Below are positions 1 to 13,000 of a DNA stretch of 64,000 nucleotides, piece by piece (the first letter of the stretch is position 1; each line of letters opens with the position of its first letter). Made by a program: the position numbers and the translations under genes. The DNA comes from Yamagishiella unicocca (lineage: Eukaryota; Chlorophyta; Chlorophyceae; Chlamydomonadales; Volvocaceae), in the NCBI GenBank assembly GCA_003116995.1, contig BDSL01000006.1:1702501-1766500 (forward strand), given 5' to 3'. A model generated the notes under the pieces. That model did no database searches. It was not told the DNA's origin and was given only the letters and a program-made list of their open reading frames with translations.

Positions 1-1801
1 TCTCCGCCGGCTCCAACCTGGTGGTGCAGTACTGCGGGACAGCCAACACGCCCGACCGCAACCCCTTCCTGGCGGCGGTGTCCATCTCCAACGCACACAA
101 CCTCATGACGGGTGGGGGCGGGCGCGCGGCTGAAAGGGGGGTGCATGGGGTAAAAACCGTTGACGCGACAAGGGACAGGATAGTTGGCGCATGGTCGGCG
201 GACACCTAGTTTGTGGGCGCATGCTGGAGCACTGGGACGGACCACCGGCTGAAAAGGAAGGGGGGTAAAACGGGGTGCGGGGAAACCCCGTGTCCGTTTC
301 CGCTGAAGGGGGTGGCATAAAAACCGGTTCCGTGGCGCGGATAGGATAGCTGGCGCATTGTCTTCGGACACCTAGTTGTGGGCGCATGCTGGAACCCTCT
401 GAAGGGGGAGGGGTCCGGTGGATAGATGGTGGCATGGAAAGGAGATGGTGGGGGCTGCTGAGTTGGGTTCGCATCCGATGCGGGAGTAGTTTAAATTCGT
501 AATTTCCGGTTTTCGGGATATCCTGGGTCAGGTGCTGGTTGCCAGGGCGCGCCTCCCAGCCCTGAACCGCCCTCTAAACCGTAAGCCCTCCCTCGCTCAA
601 ACCCCCTTCCCTCCGCACCCGCCCTCCCCCCTACATTCCCGGCCGAATAACCGGTTCTTATAAGTAACCCCACATTCCCCCCCTCCCATTCCTGGCAGCC
701 ACCCGACTGCTCAAGCAGCGGCCGCTATCCGACGCGCTGATGACGGCCTTCCTTCAGGAGAAGCTGGCGGAGGGGCTCAAGGACATCCGGGCGCTGGCGG
801 AGCGGAGCGGGGTGCAGCTCAACTTCGCGCGCCTCATGCGCACCAGGCACTTCCGGGAGGTGCGGGCAGGGGGGCGCTGCGGGGGGCCTGGGCTGGGCTG
901 GGCTGGGCTATCGTCGTTATCGGGGATAACGAGCGACAACGGATGGGGTACGGCGCGGCAGGGAGCGAGGCTCGAGGCGATTTGGAGTAGTGCATCGGGT
1001 GGTGTTAGCTCGGTAAGCGCGAGTTGATGGCAGGGGGTGGCTCTGGCAGAGGGGCTGCTGGCGGGGAGAGGAGAGGCTTGCCGTATCGGTACAGGGAGGC
1101 TGTCGTGAGCTGCGTTGGCCAGTGCGGCCGCGGGGCGATTCATTGCACAGCTGGTGTCGTACCCAGCCCCACCCCAATCCCCGACCCCCCCCCTGCGGGC
1201 CACCAGTTTGAGGAGCTGATGATGCTGCCCATTTACAACTACGCCACCCTAGACGACTACTACAGGGAGGTGTCCTCCTTCAAGGACTTTCAGGTGGGGT
1301 GTTAGGGAGGGGGTAGGGAGGGGGTTAGGGAGGGTTTCGAGGAAGGCCCGTGGATGGGGTAGGGAGGGTTCGAGGAAGACCCGTGGATGCCCGAGGGTAG
1401 GGAGGGGTTTGATAAGAGAATCCGAGGGTAAAGCGGGGAGCGGGGGGTAGAGAGGAAAGCCGTGGCGCGGGGAGGAGGGGGAGGCAAGGAAAACCACGGG
1501 TTTCGCTTCCCCCTTTACCCACCCCACAAAAACTCCCTCCTCCCCCCCTTCCCCCTCCTCCCCCCCCTAGCATGTCAACCTGCCGCTGCTTTCCTTAGGC
1601 AACCTGGACGACCCAATCATCCACCACACCATGACCGAGGTGGCCGTACAGGCGGCCCACAGCAACCCGCACATCATATCAGTGGTGACGCGACGGGGAG
1701 GCCACCTGGGCTGGCAGCACGGCTGGCGGGCGGAGCCGTGGATGCACGAGCTGACAGCGCAGTTCATAGAGGCGGTGCTGCGGCGAAACGAGGAGCTGTA
1801 G
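1..1801 (+). CDS. Alpha/beta hydrolase, EMB8/ABHD family (5' partial)
   Basis: Partial gene cut by the left window edge. Exons: 1-111, 699-859, 1207-1293 and 1571-1801, joined in phases 1, 0 and 0, with stop TAG at 1799-1801. The first visible residues, SAGSNLVVQY, fit the nucleophile elbow (GxSxG) of alpha/beta hydrolases, with the catalytic Ser at bases 3-5. The last exon holds the acid motif GNLDDPI and the histidine motif RRGGHLGW, which complete the Ser-Asp-His triad. FEELMMLPIYNYATLDDYY followed by the LDDPI segment is the arrangement seen in plant EMB8-like and animal ABHD1/3 esterases. Members act on lipid esters, often at membranes; the substrate here cannot be read from sequence. 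The N-terminal half, including any targeting signal, lies outside the window. The family call is firm, the substrate unknown. Confidence 0.9.
112..698 (+). repeat. Intron with a tandemly duplicated unit
   Basis: Intron of the hydrolase gene. Two diverged copies of a unit of about 110 bases lie near 120-235 and 290-400. Both contain an ATAAAAACCG/GTAAAAACCG block followed by GGATAG(T/C)TGGCGCAT and then GGACACCTAGTT and GGGCGCATGCTGGA. The AAAAACCG block recurs near 63208-63245, so it belongs to a dispersed repeat rather than to this gene. Confidence 0.6.
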
Positions 1802-1830
1802 CAGCAGCTTCCGACCTGTAGGTGCTAGCT

Positions 1831-1832
1831 GC

Positions 1833-1872
<40 letters not shown>

Positions 1873-1889
1873 TTAGCAGCAGCAGCAGC

Positions 1890-1968
<79 letters not shown>

Positions 1969-2117
1969 GCAGCAGCAGCAGCAGCAGCGGCAGCAGCAGC
2001 AGCGGCAGCAGCAGCAGCAGCAACAGCAGCAGCGGCAGCAGCAGCAGCAGTAGCGGCAGCAGCAGCAGCAGTAGCAGTAGCGGCAGCAGCAGCAGCAGCG
2101 GCAGCAGCAGCAGCAGC
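1831..2117. repeat. (GCA)n trinucleotide tract, 3' of hydrolase
   Basis: About 95 near-perfect GCA units with scattered GCG, GTA and ACA variants begin about 30 bases after the hydrolase stop codon. If the transcript continues, the tract is in the 3' UTR. Poly-Ala and poly-Leu reading frames through it on both strands are by-products of the repeat. The first bases after the stop (GCAGCAGCTTCC) suggest that expansion started next to the stop codon. Confidence 0.9.
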
Positions 2118-4069
2118 TCGCCGGTGCAGCTCCTGGGGCGGGCTCCCGTCGACGTCAAGGACCCAGCGCCGGCGGAGGGCCTGGCGGCGGGCGGGTGACG
2201 GGGACGGCAACCACTTGGTGCAGTCGGTGCTGCTGCACATGGATTCACCGTCCGATGGGGTGGCGTTCGGTTGGAGTATCGTGTTGGGCATGGCAGGTGT
2301 AGGTGAGGGGATGCTGGGCCTCGGTGGGGCCGCAGGCCGGGGCCTACCAGTCCGCGACAAGGCGTGCGGCTGCCCACCACCGAAGAGAGCATCAGTCGTG
2401 TGGAACCGCTGGGCGCTTGGAGGCGCCCTGGAGTGCCCTGGAGCGCCCTGGAGGCGACGGCCTGGGCTCCTTTCCTTTCCGCGCGGCTTAATTCCGGGTG
2501 CTCTGTGGCGTTCACGGCGGCAATGGCGTGGCCGTGAAGCGCGTGTGAAGCGTTTGGGCCGCAGCCACGCGCGGCGGGCGGTGTGGGAGAATGTTTCGTA
2601 ATGCGAGGATGCGACGTCCGCTTGCGGCTGTGTCTTCTGTCCCGCATACCATGTGGTTCGTGTGTGGTGTGTCTACGGTAAGGAATCGATACCTTATGAC
2701 GCGATGTTGTTCGTACAAATGTACGGCAAGGTGGTCATACAATGCGCGAAGCTCCGAAGCACCTGGGAGGCTTTCTTCATGAGTTAGGTCCGGGCGGGGA
2801 GTCCGGTAGTGAATGTTTACGGTGGGTTTCAGGCAGGTGGCGCGTACCGCGCAGACAAGATCCGTACTTCAGCACAGACATGTGTGTACTACAGCATAAA
2901 CGTGTGTGAGGTGCTTTACCTACAGCCAGCGAAGCGAGCTAGTTCGCGTGTGTGGATCAATGTCGAGGCCTTGAAAGGGTCGACTCTCGACGCGTGGTGA
3001 ACTTGTAAGCTGGGGTGCAGCTACGCCAATGGCTCCACCCCTTGCAGGAAGGTGCATGGAACGGAGAACATGATTGGCTGTGTATGTAGGCGTTGATGAC
3101 GCTTCTAGGATTTTTGTTTGTCGACTTAGGTGACGTTGGCGCTGGAAGGCTGTGGAAGGTGACCTGACATTTGTGGCCGGGCACGGCGTTAGCCGGCGGG
3201 ACGGCGAGGCGCCCGACTTGGCGTCTGGCATTGGGTAATCCCAGCAGTCCGCCCTCTGCAGACCCAGGGGTCAAGGTTATCCTGAAGACAGTTGTCAAGG
3301 AAGGCGATAAAGAATGTAATGCTTACAAGGGATATATGTGCTGGTTGCGAGAATGGGCTTGCCTGGAAGTTGTATGTCCAGTCTCGACCTGGAAACCCTG
3401 ATATCCTGCGCCGCTTCGCGCCACAGCGGCGTACCTAAACCTAAGGGACTGATGCGACAGAGACGAAAATTTCGATCTTGAAGTTCGCCGATGTAAAATA
3501 AAACCTATCCTTCTACGTCGTCCGTAAAGTGTCTTTAGCAGTCTGTACGACGCCTTAACTTGCTTTGTACGCAGGTTTGAGTGTGCACCGCAGCATCAAT
3601 ACCTTGACAAATATTATAGGCATGCAGTTTTCCTTACCACGTACGAAAATTGTTCGGCTAGGGCCGGCGCTTCTGGCCAGACAGGTCACGCAGCGACCCG
3701 GCAGCTGATCCTGGCAAACAAATAATTTAGCCGACAGAGATTCCTTTCCGTGCAAGCTATCGAACAACCGCTTAAGCAAGCCGCACTTGTGTCCGTTCGT
3801 CCTTTTAATGTGCTGCCGCGGCCGCTCGTCAGGCCGCTTGCTTGCTAGGCCTCGTGCGTGCCTTCAACGCAACTGGAAATAGCAGTCCTTCATCTAAACA
3901 ACGTCGAAGTGCGGTTCGTCGGTGCAGGTAACGACGAAACCCAGTGCATACGTTTAAGCGAAGCAACCATCATACCTGGCTGGGCTTCTTATATATCAGC
4001 AGCAATTTACTTGAAGGCCGGCGCGCAGTAAGCCCGACGTTATCGCGAACCCGTCGTGCAGAGGGCAAA
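2118..4069. other. Intergenic region, no gene recognised
   Basis: No reading frame here resembles a known family or splices into one. TGTAA motifs occur at about 3004, 3315 and 3492, but none can be assigned to the hydrolase transcript with confidence. The sequence from about 3900 to 4069 is probably the promoter and 5' UTR of the next gene. Confidence 0.5.
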
Positions 4070-7000
4070 ATGGACCCGGAGGCGGGCTTCGTGGATCCCC
4101 AGGACACCCTGGAGATGCTCCGCGATGCTTTACGTGAGGGACTAGAGCCGGAGAACCTGACGACAACTGAGCGGACTCGGGTCACAGCGCAGGCAGCGCT
4201 GCAGCCCTTCTCCTATGACGTGCACGTCAAATTGGGCATGGAGGTGGGGACAATGTTTGGCGGCTTCCACTATCCGTTGCGGACGACGCGGGGTGGGGTT
4301 CCTGATGGGCGCCAGCGAAGGGGAAACGAACGGACCAGCTGCCGCTAGTCGCTTACGAGTCATCATCAGCACCTGAAGCGAAAGAGCCGTATGAAGAAGG
4401 GTCAAAATGGAGGAAGATGGTACAGGGGGGACACCCGGGGGACGTCCCGGGGGAGGCGGGACGGCTAGGGCAGGGGAGGTTTTCCTTCTCGGGTGCCGAT
4501 TAAGGCCAATCGAGGACTAGCTCAAGACGGCAGCCTTCTTCCCATAGGGCCCTTCTCGGAGTTGGGTTGGCGCAGAAAGGTCTGGTGGTCGTAGCTGCCC
4601 TCCTGGAAGCCGCAGACGGGGCTTGGCAGCGGCGCTCTACCCTGCCTGGGGTCCTCCTGCAACGGGGCTTCCGGCTTTAGGGAGCTGGGGCTTATGAAAA
4701 GGGCGCTGCTGGGTAGGACGACGCGGGGACAACGAGTGCTCCCTCCCTGGATCCGGGCGCCGGGGCCTGCGTCGTGTGCGGGCGGGTTTGTCGATCAGCA
4801 ACAAGTGGGGGAGACGAACCGACCGGCGGTTCGTGCACCAGGGAGGGTCGAGGGGAAGCCACGCATGCCCCCGTCCGCGTCCACGCCTCATTGCGGTGAC
4901 CTAGTCCAGTGAGACGACAGTTACGCTCCGAAACCCACCGCCGGAACGCAACTACGGTATGCCCCCTGTCGCTGGCCCCAGCCTACCAGGCTGCACTACG
5001 CCCGCCCCTCGCTCTCCCCCTCCCCTCCTCCAACCCCCTCGCCTGCCTCCCCCCCTCTCCACCCCCCCTCGCTTGCCTCCCCTCGTGTACCCGCTCTTTA
5101 TGCCACCCCCTTCTCCAACCCTCCCTCCCTGCCTCCCCCCCCCTGCCTCCCCCCCTCAGCTCATGGCGCTCCGGCGGCAGGAGGCCAACATGCGGCTGGA
5201 CGCGGAGCAGTTCGGGGTGAGTGGCGCAGAGGCCGCGAGGGAGGTGGCCGTGAGGAACCCGTTGGTCGGCACTTATATGAGAAGTCAAACCAATTAGCAA
5301 CGTTTGGTAGGCCGCGAAGGAGCGAGTGGGGACACAGCGACGTCGAACGGAATGAAGGGAGTGACGCCAAGTCATGTACGGTGTGCGAGTGCGGGGGGGG
5401 GGGGCGGGGGATTGCTGGCGGGAGGGGCGGGGTAGGTGGCTGGCGAGACCTCGATGGTGGGAGGAAGTTGGGGACGGGATGTCGATATGGGTCAGCGCAC
5501 CGTACATCGGCTAGCGGCGCTTGGGGATGCGAGGGGGCCTCCAGATCTCAGGACGGGTACTCGTGGACTGGGGCGTGTGTGTTTCGCTTAAGCCTTTTGG
5601 GCCGTCTGGGAGGGGTGTCTGGGGTGGACATCTCGTAACCGCCCATACGTGGCGGAAAGTAACGCCTGCTACTGCTGGAGGGCGATTGGGCTGCGGCGAC
5701 CGCGGGGGCCGAGCCGGTGTAGCCGGTGTGAGCGATGGGCTGCGGGAGCGGAAGGGAACCGGAAGAACGCGGCAGGATCTGAGGGAGGACGCTCGGGCCC
5801 ATGGGTCGGCGCCCGGGAGCTCGGGATGTACATAATAGCGATGCCTATGCCCGTTGGGCCGCCGTAACCCCCTGTTCGACCCCAACCCGCCGCCGCCCGC
5901 TCTTCGAGACGAGCAGGAGCAGCTCAAGCGGCGAGCCTTCGTCCGCGACATGCTCAAGCGGGTAGCTAAGGAGGACAACTGGGTGCAGGTGCGGGGCGGG
6001 TTGGGGTCCAGCAAAGGGCACGTGCAGGTGTGGGGGCGGGCCGGGAGGGGAGGCAAGGAATACCGGAGGGCTGCGGAGGGGGTTGAAAGGGGGGTGGGGA
6101 AAGGAGGGGATTGCTGTTGAGAGCGTAGCGTAGGCTGGGCTGGAGGAGATCGTCAGGGTGCGTGTTGAGGGTGAGGTGGCATCAGTGGGCATCAGCGGGC
6201 ATCAGCGGGCATCAGCGGGCATCAGCGGGCATCAGTGGGCATCAGCGGGCATCAGCAGGCATCAGCGGGCATCAGCGGGCAAGGCGGAGGCGGAGGCAGG
6301 GTTGTGGCGAGGGGCCCTAGGGGCAAGGAGCCAGGGAGGGTTTGAGAGGAAGCCTGTTGGTCGGCACTCCAGAGACACGTAAAACCTACGAGGAAACGCT
6401 TGGTACCGGTACACTAATCTGGAATTGCGCCCCGGGGGAGGGGGGAGCTTCAGCAGCGCTCGTTCAGCTTACGCTTGCCCTCCCCCCCCCTCCCTGTCAT
6501 CCGCAGTACCCTGCGAGCGACTTGGAGCGCATCAGTCGGGCGCTGGACCGCAGTGGCGGCTCGGGCACTGCGGGCGCTGGCGGCGCCGGGGGGGCGAGGG
6601 GCGAGGTCGCGGAGGACCCGTTCGGCGACGACGATGGCGCGAAAGGTGCGGAGGGCGGAGGTGTCCGGCTGGGCCGGTTAGCGGGCGCGCCTGCTGTTTG
6701 GATGAGGTGGGGCGGGCGCTGGGGGGAAGGGACCGAACGCAGCTCCAGTCACCTCCCTGCACGACGATACCTAGTCAGGAAAACAGCATGTCGCTAGCCG
6801 ACAAGCCACGCCTCCCTTTCCTATGTCGTGTAACCGGGCCTTCTCGCCCCATCCCCACGGGCCCCCCGCCTCACCTGACTTCCGACTTTAGCTCCCCCAC
6901 CAAGTTCTCCAGCATGCACCTCCAAACGGTTATCCTAAACGGTTTTCCCTTTCGTACGCGGGCTTACCTTGCACCCCCACCCATAGGCAAGGCAGGCGAC

Positions 7001-10000
7001 CAGGGGCCCACCTCTATGTACGTCAAGTGGCTCGAGCAGCGGCGGAGGGGGCCAGCCCGCCGCACCGCGTTCGGCACAAGCGTGGGTCGCGAGCTAAAGG
7101 TGGGTGGCGGTTCCGGAGCCAATCGACCGGGAGCAGGCGACGCGACCACCGGGCCCCTGCTCTCCCGCCTTGCCCGTGTGGATCGAGTGCCTTCAATGCC
7201 ATGCGCGTGTATCCGCCGGCTCCCTAGGGACCGCAACTCCGGCCTGGTGCTTGCTGGGTGTTGTGTGCTTCGGTGCGTCAGTGCGGGACAGCACCACCAC
7301 CACCACCACCACCACCACCACCACCACCACCACCACCACCACTACCACTACCACCACCACCACCACCACCACCACCGTCACCGTCACCATTTCACTCGTC
7401 GGGTGTCGTTCAGCTGCTCCCCTCGCTGCGCCGTACCGCACCGTGCCTCACGCTCCGAAACCCACCACCACCACCGCTGCCACGTCACGTATGGTGTCAT
7501 GCCCTCCCCCCACCAATGCGCGCAGGGTGTCAGCAAAGGGACGGGGACCAGCGTCAACGACGAGACCGCTAGCAGCACCTACCGCCGCCATATGCTGTCG
7601 CAAGGAGGGCCCAGGTGGGTGCTCGGGTGGCTGGGTGTGTAGCCTGGCAGCAGGGAGGGGCCACGGGAGGGGCTCCGAGTGAAGAGCCTGTGCCCCACTT
7701 GAGCTCCGAACCAGGAGCCTGTGCCGTTATGCGCCCGGCCTCCGAGGCCTGACCCCCGGGCCCCGCACCCGCAGGCATTTCTCCAGGGTCTCCTAAACTC
7801 GTTTTTTCTATTCGTTTTTTCCTCTAGTCCAACGGTTTCCTCGCCGCCATCCGGCACCACCTGCTGCCGCCGCTTGGATGTGTTTTCCCCCTCCTCCACC
7901 AGGCCCGACTCGAGCGGGCCGGTCGCCATCACCACCTTCGGCATGGCGCCCCGACTAATGGGCCCGGTGCGTTGGGGAAATACACACCACCGTAGATCGT
8001 AGTGGGGGGGATTGTGGGCGGGAGCTGCCGAGGCGCGAACCCCACGCCTCCCAACACGCCCCTTCCCTCCCCCCGCCATCCCATCGCCGCTTTGAACTCA
8101 AACCCACCTTCCCCGCTTCCCTCCCCCCGCTTAAAACCAACCCCCAAAACCCACCTCCCCTCTCCCCCGCCCCCCTCCCGCCAGATCGTCATCCACTCCC
8201 GAGCCACCTCGAGACCAGGCAGCACCCGCGCGGGCGCCAACGCCGACCAAGGCGGCAACGAAGGCACCGCCGCTGAGGGTGTTCCCGTGCAACGTTGCAT
8301 CTCCTACAACCAGGACGGCACCATTATGGAGGACCCGGAGGCCGAGGCCGAGGCGGACGGCGACGACGACGGCGGCGGCGGCAAGGCGTTGGGCGTCGTA
8401 GACGCCGAGGCCTTTGCCGTACGCTTTGCCAGCGACGACGATGACGAGGGGCGCTGGGACCTGCAGGACGCCGCCGAGCTGCTGGGACTGGGGGGTAAGG
8501 ACATGCGTCGCAGCGGCGGCATGCTGGGCAGGACGCAATCGGAGTTGCTGGCGGCGGCGTCGTACGCCGTCGGATCGTCGGAGAATTCCGCCAGCGGCGG
8601 GCCACGGCCTGACTGGCGGGCGGCGCTGAGGAAGAACCGGGCGGCGGCTGACGCGGCGGCGGCGGCGGCGGCGGAGACGCCCATTTTAGAGCTGCAAATG
8701 AGCATCCGGCGGGGGAAGTCTATGACGGCGGCGGCGGCGGCGGCGGCGATGGCGGAGGCGGATACCGCGCCGGTGGAGCTGCCTGTGCCTGAGGTGGCGG
8801 CGCCGCTGAGTGCGCTGGAGGCGGCGGTGCAGGCCGTGGAGGCGCTGGGGGATGAGCAGCTGCGGGCGTTTGTGCTGGCGGTCGAGGCGGCGGCGGCGGC
8901 GGCGGAGAAGGCGGAGAAGGCGGCGGAGGCGGCGGAGGCGGGAGCGCCGCCGAGTGAGGCGACGTCAGCGGCGGCGGCGGCCAAGTCCGCGGCCGGGCGA
9001 CAGGCGATGTACGGCGAGGCCGCCGCGGCGGCGGAGCTGTGGGTGGCGGCGGCGGCGCAGCGGCTGGAGGACGCGCGGGACGAGTACGGCAACGCCCACG
9101 AGGCCAAGCTGGATTCCATATCCTCAATTGCGGATCTCACTCGGCAGCTGCAGCTGCTGCGGGAGTGGTGCGCGGGGCAGGAGAACAAGCGCCTGACGGC
9201 GGCGGCGGCGGCGCTGGCGGCGCAGCGGGAGCGGCTTGAGGCTGCCGCCGCCGCCGTCCCCGGCGGCGGCCGCTCCCCCGCGCTCGCGCGCCTTCTGGAC
9301 AACTGCGGCGCCGCTGTGGGGGATCTGGACGCCATGGCGGCGGCGGTGGCGGAGGCGGAGGCGGAGGCGGAGGCACAGCTGGCGGAGCGGGAGCACCGTC
9401 GCGCGGCTCTGCGGCTGATAGAGGACGAGTGCGTCCAGCTGGCGGAGGAGATGGCGGCGCGGGAGGAGACCGATCGACTGGTAGACATCATGGCGGCAGA
9501 GGCGGAGGCGGAGAGGCGCATGGCCGGCGCCAAGGTGGGGCGGGGCGGAATCGTGGGGCCGGGTCTAAGGGGAGGGGACGGCGATGGGCGAGGTTCGGGA
9601 GGGGGGGAGGTAGAGGAGTGGAGGGGATGTGGTCGGAGCTGGGGTCAGGGGCCAGGTGGCAGGGGTATACCGGATTGGAGGGCGACCTCGTGCTCACGCC
9701 GCGCCCTCTTTAGCTCTTATTCCCCCGCCGACCGCACCCCTCCGGCTGTCTTGCCCGGTTCCCTTACCCTCCCTGTCAACCTCCCCCCTCCTGTTCTCCT
9801 GCTAGCGCCCAAAACCGGTTCTGCGAAACGTTTCCGTGCGTCGCGCGGGGCCCTCGCTTCAGGTCGTCTCGCCGTAGCCGCTTTAGCTTAGCCGCCAAAG
9901 GTCATATTACGACCATCGGCTTTAGTATCCCCAACCCAGTTCTCCAGCATGCATCTCAAAACGTCTGTTTTAAACGGTTTTTTCGGGCATCCACGGGTCT

Positions 10001-13000
10001 TCCTCGAACCCCCCGCCCCCACGTGCGTCTGGCATCCACGGGTCTTCCTCGAACCCCCCCACGTGCTGCCTGGCCTGGCCGCAGGACGAGGATGAGGCCC
10101 GGCATCACGCCCTGGTGGCAGCCATGCTGATGGGGCAGGAGGAGTGGGTTCTGGAGCGGGAGGTCCGCCTGGCGGCGCTGAGGGCGGCGGCTCGCGACGA
10201 GAAGCGGCTGGCGGCGCTGCTGGCGGCGGAGGAGGACAAGGCGCGAGTGGCGGGGGCGCAGGGCCGAGCGTACGACAGTGGCCTGCTGCAGGAGCTGGTG
10301 GAGGTGGGCGCGAGGCGGGCGCGGGGGTGGTCAGTTGGCAGCTGGCAGTTGGCAGTTGGCGGTTGGCGAGGGAAGGGCAAGGGTCATGGAGAAGCGGGAA
10401 GAAGCACCTATCGCGACTTGCAACGGTGCCGCCTGCACTACGCGTGCGGTTGTCCGCAACCCACTCCCCCGCAGCTACGCAAGATTCCCCCACCGCCGTC
10501 TGTTCCCCCCTCCCCTCGCTGCCTGCTCTGCGCTTACTTCTGGCTCCTCCCCGGTTTTTTACCGGCGGTTCTTTCGGTTTGTCATGCCGCAGCTCGAACA
10601 GGCGGCCAAGAGGGAGGTGGCGCTCCGGCGGGAGCGGCTGGAGGAGGCCATCAGCGAGCTGTCGCACTTTGACGAGATGCTCCGGCAGCAGCAGGAGCGG
10701 CAGGAGCGGGAGGACATCGGGGCGCAGACCGTGCTAACGGAGGCGGCCGAGTCGGCCATCCGCTGCGCAGCGGCGGACGCGGAGGCAGCCATGCAGCCGC
10801 CGAGCCCCGCGGCTCCGGAACCGCAGGTTCTCGAGGCGGCGGCAGCGGCGGTGGCGGAGATGAACCCCGCGGCGCTTGTGATTGCGGCGGTGGAGGCCGT
10901 GCGGGAGTGCTTCAGCGTGGCTGCGACGGATGTGGTTTCGGAGCCGCAGGACGCGGGCGCGGCAGCGGAGGCGGAAGCCGAGGCAACGGCGGACGCGGAC
11001 GGGGAGGGGGAGGGGGAAGCGGAGGGGACGGTGGAGGAGGAGGAGGCGTTGGAGCGTTACAGTCGGGCTGCGCAGGCGCGGCTGGCGGCGGCTCGCTCCG
11101 CATTGGAGGCTGTGCAGGCGCTCATCAGGATGCAGCGGCAGGCGGCAGGGGTGGCGGGGGCAGCGGGGGCGGAGGCGGAGGCGGTGGGGCTGGTCAACCT
11201 CGACGAGGTGCGGCAGGCTGTCCGGGAGGAGCAGCAGCGGCTGGCGGCGCTGGTGGCTTCGCCGGGCACTATGACGCGGACACGGGGGCGGGCGCTGCTG
11301 CAGGGCCTTATCGACAGCTGCGATGGCTTGGCGGCGCTGATGGCCTCGGTGGCGGAGGAGGAGGCGAGATCCGCTGCGTCGGCGCCGGCGCCGGCAGGGT
11401 CGGTGGCGGAAACAACTCCGCCTGAGGCGGCGGCGGAGCAGCAGGAGCTGGCGGCGCCGCCGCCTGCCGTACAGCTTCCGGCGCCGGAGGAGGTCGTCCC
11501 GGCGTCGCCGTCTGCGCCGCCGCCGCCGCCGTCGCAGCCCCCCATGCCGCCGCCGCAGCCGCTGCAGCTAATGCAAGCCTCGCTGCAGCAACCCACCAGC
11601 CCCAGCGGCGCTCTGGCGCCGCCCGTCGTGCGGTCACGTCCCTCCCCCCCTGGAGTGGCCGCCACCGTCATGATCGGCTTCGGCCTGGGATCCGAGTCGC
11701 CGGCCGACTGGCGGCGAAGCGACCCCTTGTCCACGACCGCATCCGCATCCACGACCACCCTCCAAACACACCCCGCGGCCTCCGGCTCCATCGCCGCAGC
11801 CGCCAGCCTCCCCACCAGTCACGCCCACATGCCTTCCCCCTTCCCCCTTCCCAACCAGCACCAACCGGGCGCAGCAGCCGCGGCCGGTGCCCGTGCGGCT
11901 CCACAGACTAAGACGCACCACCATGCCGGCGGCATCGTTGCGCCGTACGGCAGCGGCGGCGGCGGCGGCAGCGTCTCCGCCGCCGCCTACGCGGCGGCGC
12001 AGCCGCTCTTCCTGTCGCCCACTGTGCAGCAGCTAACGCTGCCGGTCGTGGCCGACGCCGCTCCCGCCGGCCCCCGGCGGTCGTACATATCATCGCGACC
12101 CGGGGCCTCGTCCACAGAGCACCTGCCTCCAATCGGAGGCTCTAACTCGCCCGCGGGCGCCCAGGCCGGCATGTCGCAGTCGCCAACGGCGGTTGCGCCG
12201 GCAGCGGCGGTAGCGGCGATGGCGGCCCAGCTATTGCACGGCTCCGACTCCACAGCGAGCGGCGGCGCCGAGGTGTCGCCCCGGGCGGTCGGTGGGGCAG
12301 GGGCCGCACCGTCTTCGCAGCCATCCCAACCGCTTCAGAAGCCCCCACAGCACCAACCGCACCCGCCGCCGCAGCCTCAGCAGCAGCAGCAGCAGCAGCA
12401 GCCTCCCTCATCTTCCCAGCAGATCTCCCTGCAGATGCAGTGGACTGGCATCACCGTGGAGCCCCGACACGCGCAGAGCCTCCCAGTGTCGCCCGAGCCC
12501 AGTTCGAGTTCCGTCGCTGCGCCACGCGCCGCCGGCGCCGGCATCGGCGGACCCGCGAACGGCACCGGCAGCACGTCAAACGGCGCGCGGCAAGCCTGGC
12601 CGCTGAACAGTCACGTGCTGGCGGCGCCGCTGGCGGCGCCGAACCCGAATGCGTACGACAGTCACAGCCATGTGCTGCGCCGGCAGGGGCAGGGGCCCGG
12701 CGGCGGCGGCAGCGGCGGCGGCGACACGCCCGGCAGCGGCGACAGCTCCGGTGGCGGCGGCGGCTCGACGCCGACGGCGCTGCGGGGCCTTATGCAGCAG
12801 CAGCCCCAGCGCGCAGGTGCTCCAGGGTTGTACACGATGGGTGACATGTCGTACACGCAATGGGTCTCGTCCCAGCACGACGTAACGCCCAAGGCGTTGG
12901 AGGCGGCGCAGCAGGTCGACGAGATGCTGTCTCGGCTGCCTCCGGAGCTGCACAGCGTGCTTCTCAACGCCGCGGAGCTGCTCACACTCGGCGGTGGTGG

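Noticed and set aside
1679..2647. 322-codon minus-strand frame and 198- and 259-codon Ala frames through the GCA tract
   Set aside because: They are made of poly-Leu or poly-Ala produced by the repeat and overlap the last exon of a clear hydrolase gene.
8304..9533. 409-codon Ser/Ala-rich minus-strand frame
   Set aside because: Exact antisense of a phase-consistent coding exon of the large coiled-coil gene; GC-rich Ala codons read as Ser/Arg on the other strand.
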